Source: Bordetella parapertussis
GTDB lineage: Bacteria; Pseudomonadota; Gammaproteobacteria; Burkholderiales; SG8-39
Length of the DNA: 44,665 bases
Direction of reading: 5' to 3'
Assembly: GCA_945862265.1 (NCBI GenBank)
Contig: CAMAXP010000037.1
Location: 1-44,665 of the forward strand
Made by a program: the position numbers and the translations under genes. Shown here in pieces: positions 1 through 7,893 of the stretch (positions within the stretch are counted from its first letter, which is position 1; each line of letters opens with the position of its first letter). The notes beneath the pieces are model-generated. The model had not been told where the DNA came from. It saw only the letters and a program-made list of their open reading frames with translations, and did no database searches.

Positions 1-373
1 AGTTGATGCAGATCTCGCCGACCGAAGGCGAGATGGTGTTCGAGGTGAAGATCAACCCGGCCGACATCGGCCAGTTGAGCACCGGCCTGCCAGTGTCGAT
101 CAAGCTCGATGCGTTTGATTACTCGATCTACGGCAGTCTTGAGGGCACGTTGACGTATCTGAGTTCCGACACCCTGGCCGAGCAAGGCGCGAACGGGCAG
201 ACCATCACCTACTATCGCGCGCAAAGACGCATCCCAATCCAAAACTCGCCAGCGTCGAGTTAAAGCCCGGCATGACCGCGACGGTGGACATCCGCACCGG
301 TAACCGTTCAGTTCTCAAGTATCTGGCGAAACCGGTTTACAAGGCTTTTGGCGGGGCGATGAACGAGCGGTAA
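1..373 (+). pseudogene. HlyD-family membrane fusion protein, C-terminal part, frameshifted
   Basis: The reading frame is open from the left edge and encodes the C-terminal beta-barrel of a type I secretion periplasmic adaptor (HlyD family). Typical stretches are 'MVFEVKINPADIGQL' and, at the end, 'ELKPGMTATVDIRTG' followed by 'SVLKYLAKPVYKAF'. The first half (frame of base 3) hits a stop at 261-263. The conserved ending is in another frame, reading from about 224 to the TAA at 371-373, so there is a net frame change near 222-226. It is therefore a broken gene or a sequencing error. The 5' part and any partner ABC exporter lie outside the window. Confidence 0.75.
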
Positions 374-489
374 ATGGTTTGTCTGTTGTCGGTTTGGTTC
401 CCCTCCGCTACCTCACCACTCACTTCCGTTCATCAAGGTACGGGGCGGTTTTTCCGAAAACAGAAAACCCACGCCGCCGTATAGGTACC

Positions 490-684
490 GGTCTTGGCCA
501 CCGGCTGCCGGGTGTGGCCGGCGTCCACAACGTCTATGCCTACGCCGACGAGATGCGCAAGTGGCTGGATCGGTGGGCCGAACATGTGGCGGGAATCGTC
601 GCGCCGCGATCCAAGCCGGTGCGTGCGAAAGGCTCGCTGGCTTGGTTCCTTGGTTTGACCGGCACGCTGACCGAAGGCTGGTGA
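490..684 (+). pseudogene. Tyrosine recombinase (phage-type integrase) C-terminal relic
   Basis: The last 64 codons before the TGA at 682-684 resemble the extreme C-terminus of phage/island integrases: 'LGHRLPGVAGVHNVYAYADE' followed by 'MRKWLDRWAEHV'. In intact enzymes this region carries the active-site Tyr in a GVAGxYNR-like context; here the tyrosine position reads His ('GVHNVYAY'), although a Tyr follows three residues later. There is no upstream catalytic domain in any frame, and 374-489 has no recognisable coding content. I read it as the tail of a decayed integrase left by an element that once sat here. The identification rests on motif recognition only. Confidence 0.5.
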
Positions 685-737
685 GCGATAGGGCAGACCT
701 TCTATCGATCATATTAGTCCTGTATAGTGAGCGATAG
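681..737 (+). promoter_or_regulatory. Repeat-containing promoter/operator region upstream of fic
   Basis: A perfect 11-bp direct repeat, GTGAGCGATAG, occurs at 681-691 and 727-737. The inverted hexamer CTATCG (702-707) lies between the copies, so CGATAG/CTATCG can also pair as a hairpin (686-691 with 702-707). A -10-like TATAGT sits at 723-728, with only a poor -35 (TTCTAT, 700-705). The second repeat overlaps the expected transcription start, which would suit an operator for autoregulation of fic. This is inferred from position only. Confidence 0.35.
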
Positions 738-755
738 ACGGAGCCCCAATCGATC

Positions 756-1907
756 ATGCAATGGAACTGGCAACAATCCGAATGGCCGGAGTTTTCCTGG
801 AAACAGGCGCGACTCCTCAAGGCCGAAGCGCTATTTCTGGTCGAAGCGGGCGAATATGCCGGTACGGCAAAGCATCTCGGGGCGGAAGACCGCGAGCAAC
901 TCACCGTCGATGCCATGAGCACCGAAGCGGTGACGACCTCGGAAATCGAGGGGGAAATACTCGATCGATCCAGCGTCCAATCCTCAATCCGAAGGCAATT
1001 GGGTCTCGCGACCGACCACCGCAAGATCGGCGCCGCGGAACAGGGTGTGTCGGAGATGATGGTCGATCTCCATCGCACCCACGCTGAGCCTCTTTCGCAC
1101 GACATGCTGTTCCGGTGGCATCGGATGCTGACGACGGGGCGCCGCGACCTCAAGAACGTCGGCAGCTATCGGACCCATGTCGAGCCGATGCAAGTGGTAT
1201 CCGGCGCCATCCACGACCCCAAGGTTCATTTCGAGGCGCCGCCATCGGCATCAGTATCGGCTGAAATGTCCCGTTTCATCGACTGGTTCAATCGCTCGGC
1301 GCCGGGGAATGCCGAGCCGTTGCCCGCTTTGACGCGGGCAGGCATCGGGCATCTGCATTTCATCTGCATCCATCCGTTCGAGGACGGCAACGGCCGTATC
1401 GGCCGGGCCATCACGGAAAAAGTCCTCGCGCAAAGTCTCGGACACCCGACCTTGACGGCATTGGCCGCGACCACGCTGGTGAAGCGAAATGCCTATTACG
1501 CTGCGCTGGAAGCGAACAACAAACACCAGGAGATCACGACTTGGCTCACCTGGTTCGCCGCGACTGCCATCGAGGCGCAACGGCGTTCGATCGCGATGGT
1601 GGATTTCCTGATCGACAAGACCCGGTTACTCGACCGCTTGCGCGATCAACTTAACGATCGCCAGAAAAAAGCGCTCTTGCGCATGCTGCGCGAAGGGCCG
1701 AAAGGCTTTGAAGGCGCCTTGAGCGCCGGCAAATACGCCAGCATCACCGGCGCGTCGCCAGCGACGGCCACGCGGGATCTTGCCGACCTGGTTGCCAAGC
1801 ACGCGCTGGTACGTTCCGGCGAACAGCGCCATACGCGCTATGAGATCGCAATACCGTTGCGTCCCGTGCTGCCGGTGGCGATAGACGAGCACGGCAGCGT
1901 CAGATGA
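756..1907 (+). CDS. Fic-domain protein (class II, self-inhibited AMP transferase), DUF4172-type N-terminus
   Basis: This is a 383-residue protein. The Fic motif HPFEDGNGR is complete at about residues 206-214; its His is the catalytic base and the Asn/Arg bind nucleotide. An inhibitory helix motif of form (S/T)xxxE(G/N) is present as TSEIEG (residues 61-66) before the Fic domain, which defines a class II Fic whose Glu blocks ATP until released. The N-terminus 'MQWNWQQSEWPEF' matches the DUF4172 type, and the C-terminal third looks like a winged-helix DNA-binding domain (residues about 290-370), so autoregulation is plausible. Fic enzymes AMPylate Tyr/Thr/Ser on target proteins, and many act as toxin-like modules. 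No separate antitoxin gene is needed or seen. ATG start, with an ACGGAG SD about 12 nt upstream. Confidence 0.88.
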   Translation: MQWNWQQSEWPEFSWKQARLLKAEALFLVEAGEYAGTAKHLGAEDREQLTVDAMSTEAVTTSEIEGEILDRSSVQSSIRRQLGLATDHRKIGAAEQGVSEMMVDLHRTHAEPLSHDMLFRWHRMLTTGRRDLKNVGSYRTHVEPMQVVSGAIHDPKVHFEAPPSASVSAEMSRFIDWFNRSAPGNAEPLPALTRAGIGHLHFICIHPFEDGNGRIGRAITEKVLAQSLGHPTLTALAATTLVKRNAYYAALEANNKHQEITTWLTWFAATAIEAQRRSIAMVDFLIDKTRLLDRLRDQLNDRQKKALLRMLREGPKGFEGALSAGKYASITGASPATATRDLADLVAKHALVRSGEQRHTRYEIAIPLRPVLPVAIDEHGSVR

Positions 1908-2039
1908 CCGATTCGAGCCCCTTGCGATAAAGCGCCGCCGCAACCCATGACACGCAGTTCGCCCGGTTCGCCGCGACCGTTTCGTTTCGGTGTGGGTTTC
2001 AGTGGAGGTTGCGGTACAGGTCGTCGCGTCAGTCGCCCG

Positions 2040-2064
2040 AAAGCCCAATAAATTGGCGGGCTTT
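2040..2064. other. Stem-loop AAAGCCC/GGGCTTT
   Basis: AAAGCCC at 2040-2046 pairs perfectly with GGGCTTT at 2058-2064 across an 11-nt loop that contains further AAT/ATT pairing potential. It lies about 130 bp after the fic stop, and no U-tract follows on either strand. It may be a weak terminator or a leftover recombination site of the lost element. Confidence 0.3.
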
Positions 2065-2162
2065 ACACCCATGCATCATCGGGGTGTGGCCTGCGGCGGT
2101 CTGCGGGGTGGGAGCGTTCACCACGGCATTTTTAATCCTCCAGCCGGGGACCCGGCCGCCAG

Positions 2163-2176
2163 TTGATGCAGGTCAA
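2163..2176. promoter_or_regulatory. FNR/ANR-like box upstream of the usp-PPK2-hemerythrin operon
   Basis: TTGATGCAGGTCAA matches the FNR-family palindrome TTGAT-N4-ATCAA at 9 of 10 defined positions. Its centre (2169.5) is about 70 bp before the usp ATG. If it acts as a class II activator site, transcription would start near 2211. Regulation of universal stress genes by oxygen-sensing FNR/ANR proteins is well established, and the downstream hemerythrin and polyphosphate gene fit an oxygen-limited or energy-stress role. The -10 is not obvious. Confidence 0.5.
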
Positions 2177-2238
2177 AACAGGCGGTTCCCGTCGCTGGGA
2201 CACTTGGCACAGACCAGACCCCTACCGAGAGGCCGCTG

Positions 2239-3081
2239 ATGAGCTACAAGACGATCCTGCTTCACCTGGACGACGCCCCGCGTCGTGAAGAGCGCCTCGC
2301 GCTTGCATTTGAAATGGCCGAGCGGTTCGACGCCCACCTGGTGGGTCTTTATGTGCCGGTGACGCCCTTCGTGCCGTCCTACGCCCTTGCCGAAGCAGGC
2401 CCGGCGGTAGTTGAGATCGAAACCCGCCGCCGCGCCTCCGCGCTGGAGGCTGCCGAAGCAGTTTTCCGCGCCGCATCGTCCCGCCACCGTGCGGTCAAAT
2501 GCGAATGGCGCCGGGGGTACGGCGACCCGGTCACCGCTCTTTGCACCAGCGCACGCTATGCAGACGTTGTGATCGCAGGCCAGCCGGAGCTCAAAGGGGA
2601 GGAGGCTAACCGCCTGCCCGCGGGCTTTGCCGGGGACCTTGTACTTGCGGCCGGGCGCCCGGTCATATTCGTGCCGTACGCGGGGCGCTTCCCCACGGTG
2701 GGCAAGCGCGTGCTCGTGGCCTGGAATGCCGGCCGTGAAGCGGCTCGGGCCCTGCGCGATGCGCTGCCCCTTCTGCGGGATGCTGCTCAGGTGGATATCG
2801 TCGCCTTCGATCCCGGGCGCGGCGGTGCGCAGCACGGCGAATTGCCGGGCGCGGACATCGGCCTGTTTCTCGCGCGGCATGGCGTGAAGGTGACCGTGTC
2901 CCAGCAGTCCGGGACCACGCTGGATGTCGGCGCGCAGATCCTGTCGCGCGCCGCGGATCTTTCGGCCGACCTCATTGTGATGGGTGCCTACGGGCATTCG
3001 CGCGTGCGCGAGCAGATTCTCGGGGGTGCCACGCGTACCCTGCTGGAAGCAATGACGGTGCCTGTCCTGATGTCGCACTGA
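2239..3081 (+). CDS. Universal stress protein, tandem UspA domains
   Basis: This 280-residue protein has two Usp folds. The first begins 'SYKTILLHLDD' (residues 2-12). The second begins near 'GKRVLVAWNAGREAARAL' (about residue 155) and ends with the nucleotide-binding signature GAYGHSRVREQILGG followed by ATRTLLEAMTVPVLMSH. The G-2x-G-9x-G pattern indicates an ATP-binding Usp in the second half; the first half lacks it, as is common in tandem Usps. It is cytoplasmic. It is the first gene of a likely operon with the PPK2 gene 15 bp downstream and a hemerythrin, and an FNR-like box lies upstream. The exact target of such proteins is generally unknown. Confidence 0.9.
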   Translation: MSYKTILLHLDDAPRREERLALAFEMAERFDAHLVGLYVPVTPFVPSYALAEAGPAVVEIETRRRASALEAAEAVFRAASSRHRAVKCEWRRGYGDPVTALCTSARYADVVIAGQPELKGEEANRLPAGFAGDLVLAAGRPVIFVPYAGRFPTVGKRVLVAWNAGREAARALRDALPLLRDAAQVDIVAFDPGRGGAQHGELPGADIGLFLARHGVKVTVSQQSGTTLDVGAQILSRAADLSADLIVMGAYGHSRVREQILGGATRTLLEAMTVPVLMSH

Positions 3082-3096
3082 TTCACGGAGGAAAAA

Positions 3097-4587
3097 ATGT
3101 TCGAATCTGCGGAAGTCGGTCACAAGCTCTCCAAGGACGAATACAAGAAGATTGTCCCGAAGTTGCGCGCCGACCTGCTCGACGCCCAGTTCGCGCTGTC
3201 GAAACTCGCGAAATTCCCGGTGATCATCCTGATCTCGGGCGTGCGCGGGGCGGGCAAGGGGGAGACCGTCAACCTGCTCAACGAGTGGATGGACCCGCGG
3301 CACATCCACACCCAGGCGTTCGACAACCCGTCCGACGAGGAGCGCGAACGCCCGCGGATGTGGCGCTTCTGGCGTGCGCTGCCACCCAAGGGGCGCATCG
3401 GCATGCTGTTCGGTTCGTGGTACACGGCGCCCATCATCGAGCGCGTGTTCAAGCAGTCGGGGACCAAGGACCTGCTCGGTTCGATCGAGGAAATCAACCG
3501 CTTCGAGGCGATGCTCGCCGGCGAGGGCGCGCTGGTGCTGAAGTTCTGGTTCCACCTTTCGGAAAAGCAGCAGAAGAAGCGCCTGAAGGTCCTGGAGTCC
3601 GACCCGGATACCGCCTGGCGCGTCACCCAGCGCGACTGGGACTTCTTCAAGCACTACAAGCGCTTCTACTCGATCAGCGAAGAGGCGTTGCGGCGCACCA
3701 GCACGGCCAATGCCCCGTGGATCGTGGTGGAGGGTGCGAACCCGGAATACCGCTCCATTACCGTTGCGCAGACATTGCTGGATGCGATGAGGAAGCGCAC
3801 CAAGGCGCCGGCCTTGCGGCCCGCGCCGGCGGTCGTGGCCGCGCCCATCGCGCGTACAGTGGACAAGGTGAACGTGCTGGCGGAACTGGACCTCTCGCAG
3901 AAGATCGCCAAGGCCAAGTTCGCGCGCAAGATCGAGAAGCTCCAGCGGCGCCTCGCGCTCGCGACGCGCAACCCGAAATTCGCCAACCGCAACGTCGTCT
4001 GCGTGTTCGAGGGCATGGACGCGGCCGGCAAGGGCGGGGCAATCCGCCGGGTCACGGCGGCCCTGGATGCCAGGCTCTACCAGACCGTTCCGGTCGCCGC
4101 CCCCACCGACGAGGAGCGCGCGCAGCCCTACCTCTGGCGGTTCTGGCGCCACGTTCCGCGCAAGGGCAAGTTCACCATCTATGACCGCAGCTGGTATGGC
4201 CGGGTGCTGGTCGAGCGCGTCGAGGGTTTCTGCTCGGAGCCGGACTGGATGCGCGCGTATTCGGAAATCAACGATTTCGAGGAGCAGCTGGCCCGCAATG
4301 GCGCGATCGTCGCCAAGTTCTGGCTGCAGATCTCCAAGGAGGAGCAGCTGCGCCGCTTCAAGGAACGCGAGAAGACCCGCTTCAAGCAGTTCAAGATCAC
4401 CGAAGAGGATTGGCGCAACCGCGGCAAGTGGGACGCCTACCAGGAGGCAGCCGCCGACATGATCGAGCGCACCAGCACGAACGTCGCGCCATGGACATTG
4501 ATCGGGGCGAACGACAAGTACCACGCGCGGGTCAAGGTACTGGAGACCCTGGTGCTTGCAATCGAAGACATGGGAGGGGGCAAATGA
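3097..4587 (+). CDS. pap: Polyphosphate:AMP phosphotransferase (two-domain PPK2, class II)
   Basis: This 496-residue protein carries two PPK2 domains in tandem. The N-terminal copy has a P-loop GVRGAGKGE (about residues 48-56); the C-terminal copy has GMDAAGKGG (about 305-313), followed by a lid region 'RSWYGRVLVERVEGF'. Tandem PPK2 enzymes phosphorylate AMP to ADP with polyphosphate as donor, and usually only the C-terminal domain is catalytic. Here the N-terminal P-loop lacks the Asp of GxDxxGKG and the matching Tyr-Asp-Arg-Ser lid reads 'FGSWYTAPI', consistent with a structural role. An SD (GGAGG) precedes the ATG. The gene couples to the hemerythrin gene by an ATGA overlap. It probably rescues adenylates from polyP under energy stress. 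Confidence 0.9.
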   Translation: MFESAEVGHKLSKDEYKKIVPKLRADLLDAQFALSKLAKFPVIILISGVRGAGKGETVNLLNEWMDPRHIHTQAFDNPSDEERERPRMWRFWRALPPKGRIGMLFGSWYTAPIIERVFKQSGTKDLLGSIEEINRFEAMLAGEGALVLKFWFHLSEKQQKKRLKVLESDPDTAWRVTQRDWDFFKHYKRFYSISEEALRRTSTANAPWIVVEGANPEYRSITVAQTLLDAMRKRTKAPALRPAPAVVAAPIARTVDKVNVLAELDLSQKIAKAKFARKIEKLQRRLALATRNPKFANRNVVCVFEGMDAAGKGGAIRRVTAALDARLYQTVPVAAPTDEERAQPYLWRFWRHVPRKGKFTIYDRSWYGRVLVERVEGFCSEPDWMRAYSEINDFEEQLARNGAIVAKFWLQISKEEQLRRFKEREKTRFKQFKITEEDWRNRGKWDAYQEAAADMIERTSTNVAPWTLIGANDKYHARVKVLETLVLAIEDMGGGK

Positions 4588-5189
4588 CCGACGCAAGGGA
4601 CCTGGCAGTACGCACCATCAAGGACGAACACCGCACGATTTCCGCGGTCCTGCACGGGCTGCGCTATCTTGCCCAGCAGTCGCTGGACGCCAAGGTCCAG
4701 CCCGACTTCAGCGTGTTCCACGCAATGATCTACTACATCGACGAATTCCCCGAGCGGCTGCATCACCCCAAGGAGGAGAAGCTCCTCTTTGCGCGCCTCG
4801 TGCAGCGCCTGCCCGAAGCCGTCACCCTGGTTGGCGAACTGCATGAAGAGCATCTCATGGGGGCGAAGCTGATCCGCGACCTGGAGACGGAGGTGAAGTA
4901 CTTCGAGGAGCATTTCCCCGGCGGCGCGACCAGCTTCAAGGCTGCGGTGGACGCCTATGCCGATTTCCACTGGAACCACATGCGCAAGGAAGAAAGTAAG
5001 GTGCTGCCGCTTGCCGCCGAGCACCTGCAGGCGGAAGACTGGGAGGCCATCGGCAGCGGGTTCTCGGCCAACAAGGACCCGGTGGCAGGCGTGCCGGACA
5101 AGGAGTTCGAGCAGCTCTTCTCGCGCATTGCATCGATCGCGCCCGATCCGATCGGGTTCGGCAAGCGCTGGAAGAAATCGCCGCAATGA
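4584..5189 (+). CDS. Hemerythrin HHE-domain protein
   Basis: A 201-residue four-helix hemerythrin-like protein. Ligand candidates for a di-iron site occur in order: 'DEHRTI' (His ~13), 'RLHHPKEEKLLF' (His-His and Glu, ~55-63), 'ELHEEHLMG' (~84-92) and 'HWNHMRKEESKVL' (~130-142). Such proteins bind O2 or NO, or act in oxidative and iron-sulfur repair. The start ATG lies inside the stop of the upstream PPK2 gene (ATGA overlap), so the two are co-translated. It is followed within 75 bp by a convergent gene, and a GCCGGC/GCCGGC hairpin without U-tract (5217-5240) lies between them. Confidence 0.88.
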   Translation: MTDARDLAVRTIKDEHRTISAVLHGLRYLAQQSLDAKVQPDFSVFHAMIYYIDEFPERLHHPKEEKLLFARLVQRLPEAVTLVGELHEEHLMGAKLIRDLETEVKYFEEHFPGGATSFKAAVDAYADFHWNHMRKEESKVLPLAAEHLQAEDWEAIGSGFSANKDPVAGVPDKEFEQLFSRIASIAPDPIGFGKRWKKSPQ

Positions 5190-5261
5190 GCGTCGGGGCT
5201 GCGCCAGGCGGGCAGGGCCGGCATGAATACGCGCGCCGGCAGCCGCCCTCTTCTCGTCTCG

Positions 5262-6149
5262 CTATCCCTGCTGCGCGACCTGTTGCGCGAGGTATTGCAT
5301 CCGCTCGGCCAGCGATTTCAGCAGCAGTGCGCCGAAGAGCGGCTTGGCCTTCACCAGCGAGATGAAATCGTTGCGGCCGATGGCGATCAGCGCGCAGTCG
5401 CTCTCGGCCATGGCCGTAGCGGCGCGGGGCGTGCGGTCCACCAGCGCCATTTCGCCGAACATCCCGCCGGGGCCGACACGCTCCACCACGCGGGTGCCGA
5501 TGGAGATCGCCACGTGGCCTTCCATCACCACATACATCGATGCGCCGACCGCGCCTGCGGCCACGATGACCTTGCCCAGGCCGTAGGGGATCGGCAGTTG
5601 CCCGCCCAGGTCGCGGGCCAGTTCCTGCAGCATTTTGCGGTCGATGATGCCGCCGCGTTCCACGGGCGGTGCGCTGGCTGAGCCTGCGCCGAGCCTGGCG
5701 ATGCTCTGGCGCATCCGCTGGCCCATGCTGCTCATCATCATCAGTGCGAATTCGGGGGTCTTCTGGAGCGCCGCGTGGAATTGCTTCTCGTCGAGCGAGA
5801 GCACTTTGCACTCGGTCTTGGCCATGGCCGTTGCGCTGCGCGGCACGCCGGCGATCACTGCCAGCTCGCCGAAAATCTCCCCGGCCTTCACGACGCCGAA
5901 GAACTTGTTGTGGATCATCAGGCCGATTTCCCCGTCGAGCAGCAGGTACATCCGTGCGCCCTTGGAGAAGAACCCGCCCGACTTTTCGTTTTCGCTGAAG
6001 ATGAGCTTTGCGGCGGGCTTCACTTCCACCGTGCCGGTGGCGCGGAAAAACTCCAGCGCAAGCTTGGGGCTGTAGGCGGTGCTGTGCGCCGTCCCTTGCA
6101 CCGTGTTGTGCGCGGCCGGGGGGGCGGAAAAGTCGAGTTCGTCAGCCAT
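5262..6149 (-). CDS. Protein with two cyclic-nucleotide-binding (CRP-like) domains, no DNA-binding domain
   Basis: The protein has 295 residues from the ATG at 6149 (an open extension to 6215 has no conserved content). Two cNMP-binding beta-rolls follow each other. The first has 'GEIFGELAVIAGVPRSATA' and the second 'GGMFGEMALVDRTPRAATA'; each is the phosphate-binding cassette pattern GExA(x)xxxxPR(A/S)A. There is no helix-turn-helix, transmembrane or kinase domain, so it is a cytosolic sensor or scaffold rather than a CRP-type regulator. The cassette Arg is kept in both. It is convergent to the usp operon and divergent from the monooxygenase. Its function is unknown. Confidence 0.82.
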   Translation of the reverse strand: MADELDFSAPPAAHNTVQGTAHSTAYSPKLALEFFRATGTVEVKPAAKLIFSENEKSGGFFSKGARMYLLLDGEIGLMIHNKFFGVVKAGEIFGELAVIAGVPRSATAMAKTECKVLSLDEKQFHAALQKTPEFALMMMSSMGQRMRQSIARLGAGSASAPPVERGGIIDRKMLQELARDLGGQLPIPYGLGKVIVAAGAVGASMYVVMEGHVAISIGTRVVERVGPGGMFGEMALVDRTPRAATAMAESDCALIAIGRNDFISLVKAKPLFGALLLKSLAERMQYLAQQVAQQG

Positions 6150-6239
6150 GGTCGGTGCGATTTTATCCCGATGCGCGCCGCGGCAGGGGCAGGGGCGGGG
6201 GATAATCCGCTGCATGAAATCGAATCCTCAAGAGTCCCT

Positions 6240-7886
6240 ATGAAGCCTGACCTGGATACGCAGGTGCTGGTCGTCGGCGCGGGCCCGGTGGGCCTCACGC
6301 TGGCGATGGATTTTGCGCTGCGCGGGATCCGTGTCGTGGTGGCTGAACTGCGCCACCGCGGCGAAGCGCCCAGCGTGAAGTGCAACCACGTTGCTGCGCG
6401 CAGCATGGAGATTTTCCGCCGCCTTGGCGTGGCGCAGAAGTTGCGCAATGCCGGGCTGCCCCCGGACTACCCGAACGACGTTGCGTACCGGACCTCGTTC
6501 GTGGGCGCGGAACTGACACGTATCCCTATTCCCTGTCGCCGGGACCGGTACGTGGCGAAGGACGGCCCGGACGGCTGGTGGCCTACGCCCGAACCACCGC
6601 ACCGGATCAACCAGATCTTCCTCGAGCCGATCCTTTTCGAGCACGCGGCCGCCATGGCCAATGTGACGATGCTCAACCGGACCTCGATCGACGGGTTCGT
6701 GCAGGATGCCGATGGCGTCACGGCCACGGCCCGCGACCTTGATACCGGGGAGACGTACCGGATCGCATCCCGGTTCCTCGTGGGGTGCGACGGTGGTCGC
6801 TCGGAGATTCGGCGGGCAATTGGCGCAACGCTCAGCGGCGATGCGGTCGTGCAGCTCGTGCAGTCGACCTACATCCGGGCGCCGGGCCTGATCGGCATGC
6901 TCAAGGTGCCGCCGGCCTGGGGCACGTTTTCGCTCAACCCGAAGCGCTCGGGCAATGTCTACGCGATCGACGGGCGCGAGACCTGGCTGGTGCACAACTA
7001 CCTGCGCGAGGCGGAGGCGGATTTCGATTCGATCGACCGGGACTGGGCCATCCGCGCGATCCTGGGCGTGGGGCCGGACTTCGAGTACGAGGTGCTCACC
7101 AAGGAGGACTGGTTCGGCAGGAGGCTCGTGGCCGACAGGTTCCGCGACCGGCGCGTGTTCATCTGCGGAGACGCGGCCCACATCTGGGTGCCCTATGCCG
7201 GTTATGGCATGAACGCGGGAATCGCCGATGCGATGGACCTGTCATGGACGCTGTCTGCGCACCTCAATGGCTGGGCGGGCGACGGGATCCTTGACGTCTA
7301 TGAGCGGGAGCGGCTGCCGATCACCGAGCAGGTGTCGCATTTCGCGATGAACCACGCGCATGCGATGGCAAAGCAGCGCGGCGGCGTCCCCGAAAACATC
7401 GAGGCCGAGGGCGCCGAAGGCGACAAGGTGCGTGCCGCGGTCGGGAAATCCGCCTACGACCTCAACGTGCAGCAGTACTGCTGCGCGGGGCTCAACTTCG
7501 GCTACTACTACACGGGCTCGCCGATCATTGCCTACGATGGGGGAACGCCGCCGCCATACACGATGTCGACCTTCACCCCTTCGACCGTGCCGGGCTGCAG
7601 GGCGCCCCACCTTTGGCTGCGCGACGGCCGCTCGCTCTACGATGCGCTGGGGCCGGAGTACACGCTGATGCGTTTCGATCCGGCGATCGATGTTTCGGCG
7701 CTGACGAACGCTGCGCGGCTGCGTAACGTGCCTCTGGCCGTCCTCGATGTGGATGCCCCTGAAGCGCACGGGCTGTACCGGGAAAAGCTGGTGCTCTCGC
7801 GTCCCGACCAGCACGTGGCCTGGCGCGGGAACACCCTGCCGGCCGACGCGCTCGCGCTGGTCGACCGGATACGCGGCGCTACTTGA
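6240..7886 (+). CDS. FAD-dependent monooxygenase of the PheA/TfdB type
   Basis: The protein has 548 residues from the ATG at 6240. The N-terminal Rossmann signature is VVGAGPVGLTLA (about residues 11-22), the DG motif is 'VGCDGGRSEIRRAIGA', and the FAD-ribityl GD motif is 'CGDAAHIWVPYAGYGMNAG'. This order is that of group A flavoprotein aromatic hydroxylases, which use NAD(P)H and O2. The C-terminal ~170 residues are the variable thioredoxin-like/substrate-related part seen in the PheA/TfdB subgroup. The substrate cannot be told from sequence. It is monocistronic and ends 8 bp before the convergent suhB stop. Confidence 0.85.
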   Translation: MKPDLDTQVLVVGAGPVGLTLAMDFALRGIRVVVAELRHRGEAPSVKCNHVAARSMEIFRRLGVAQKLRNAGLPPDYPNDVAYRTSFVGAELTRIPIPCRRDRYVAKDGPDGWWPTPEPPHRINQIFLEPILFEHAAAMANVTMLNRTSIDGFVQDADGVTATARDLDTGETYRIASRFLVGCDGGRSEIRRAIGATLSGDAVVQLVQSTYIRAPGLIGMLKVPPAWGTFSLNPKRSGNVYAIDGRETWLVHNYLREAEADFDSIDRDWAIRAILGVGPDFEYEVLTKEDWFGRRLVADRFRDRRVFICGDAAHIWVPYAGYGMNAGIADAMDLSWTLSAHLNGWAGDGILDVYERERLPITEQVSHFAMNHAHAMAKQRGGVPENIEAEGAEGDKVRAAVGKSAYDLNVQQYCCAGLNFGYYYTGSPIIAYDGGTPPPYTMSTFTPSTVPGCRAPHLWLRDGRSLYDALGPEYTLMRFDPAIDVSALTNAARLRNVPLAVLDVDAPEAHGLYREKLVLSRPDQHVAWRGNTLPADALALVDRIRGAT

Positions 7887-7893
7887 TCGAACG

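Larger units (their letters stand above)
1908..2238. other. Gene-free stretch between fic and the stress operon
   Basis: No credible gene is visible in these 331 bases. They hold a hairpin (2040-2064) and an FNR/ANR-like box (2163-2176), listed separately. Open frames on both strands here are short or run antisense into neighbouring genes, and have low-complexity Arg/Pro/Ala-rich translations. Confidence 0.6.

Noticed and set aside
379..489. Start of the 101-codon frame before the integrase relic
   Set aside because: Only the part after ~490 resembles an integrase. The earlier residues look like chance translation of non-coding sequence.
2173..4596. 807-codon open frame on the minus strand
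   Set aside because: It is antisense to the clear usp and PPK2 genes, is low-complexity and Arg/His/Leu-rich, and has no recognisable domain. It arises from the high GC third-position bias.
5217..5240. GCCGGC/GCCGGC hairpin between convergent hemerythrin and cNMP genes
   Set aside because: It has a 12-nt loop, no U-tract, and GC-rich palindromes are frequent here, so it is not listed as a terminator.
5775..6239. N-terminal extension of the FAD monooxygenase frame
   Set aside because: It is antisense to the cNMP-binding gene, and the conserved Rossmann motif begins just after the ATG at 6240.
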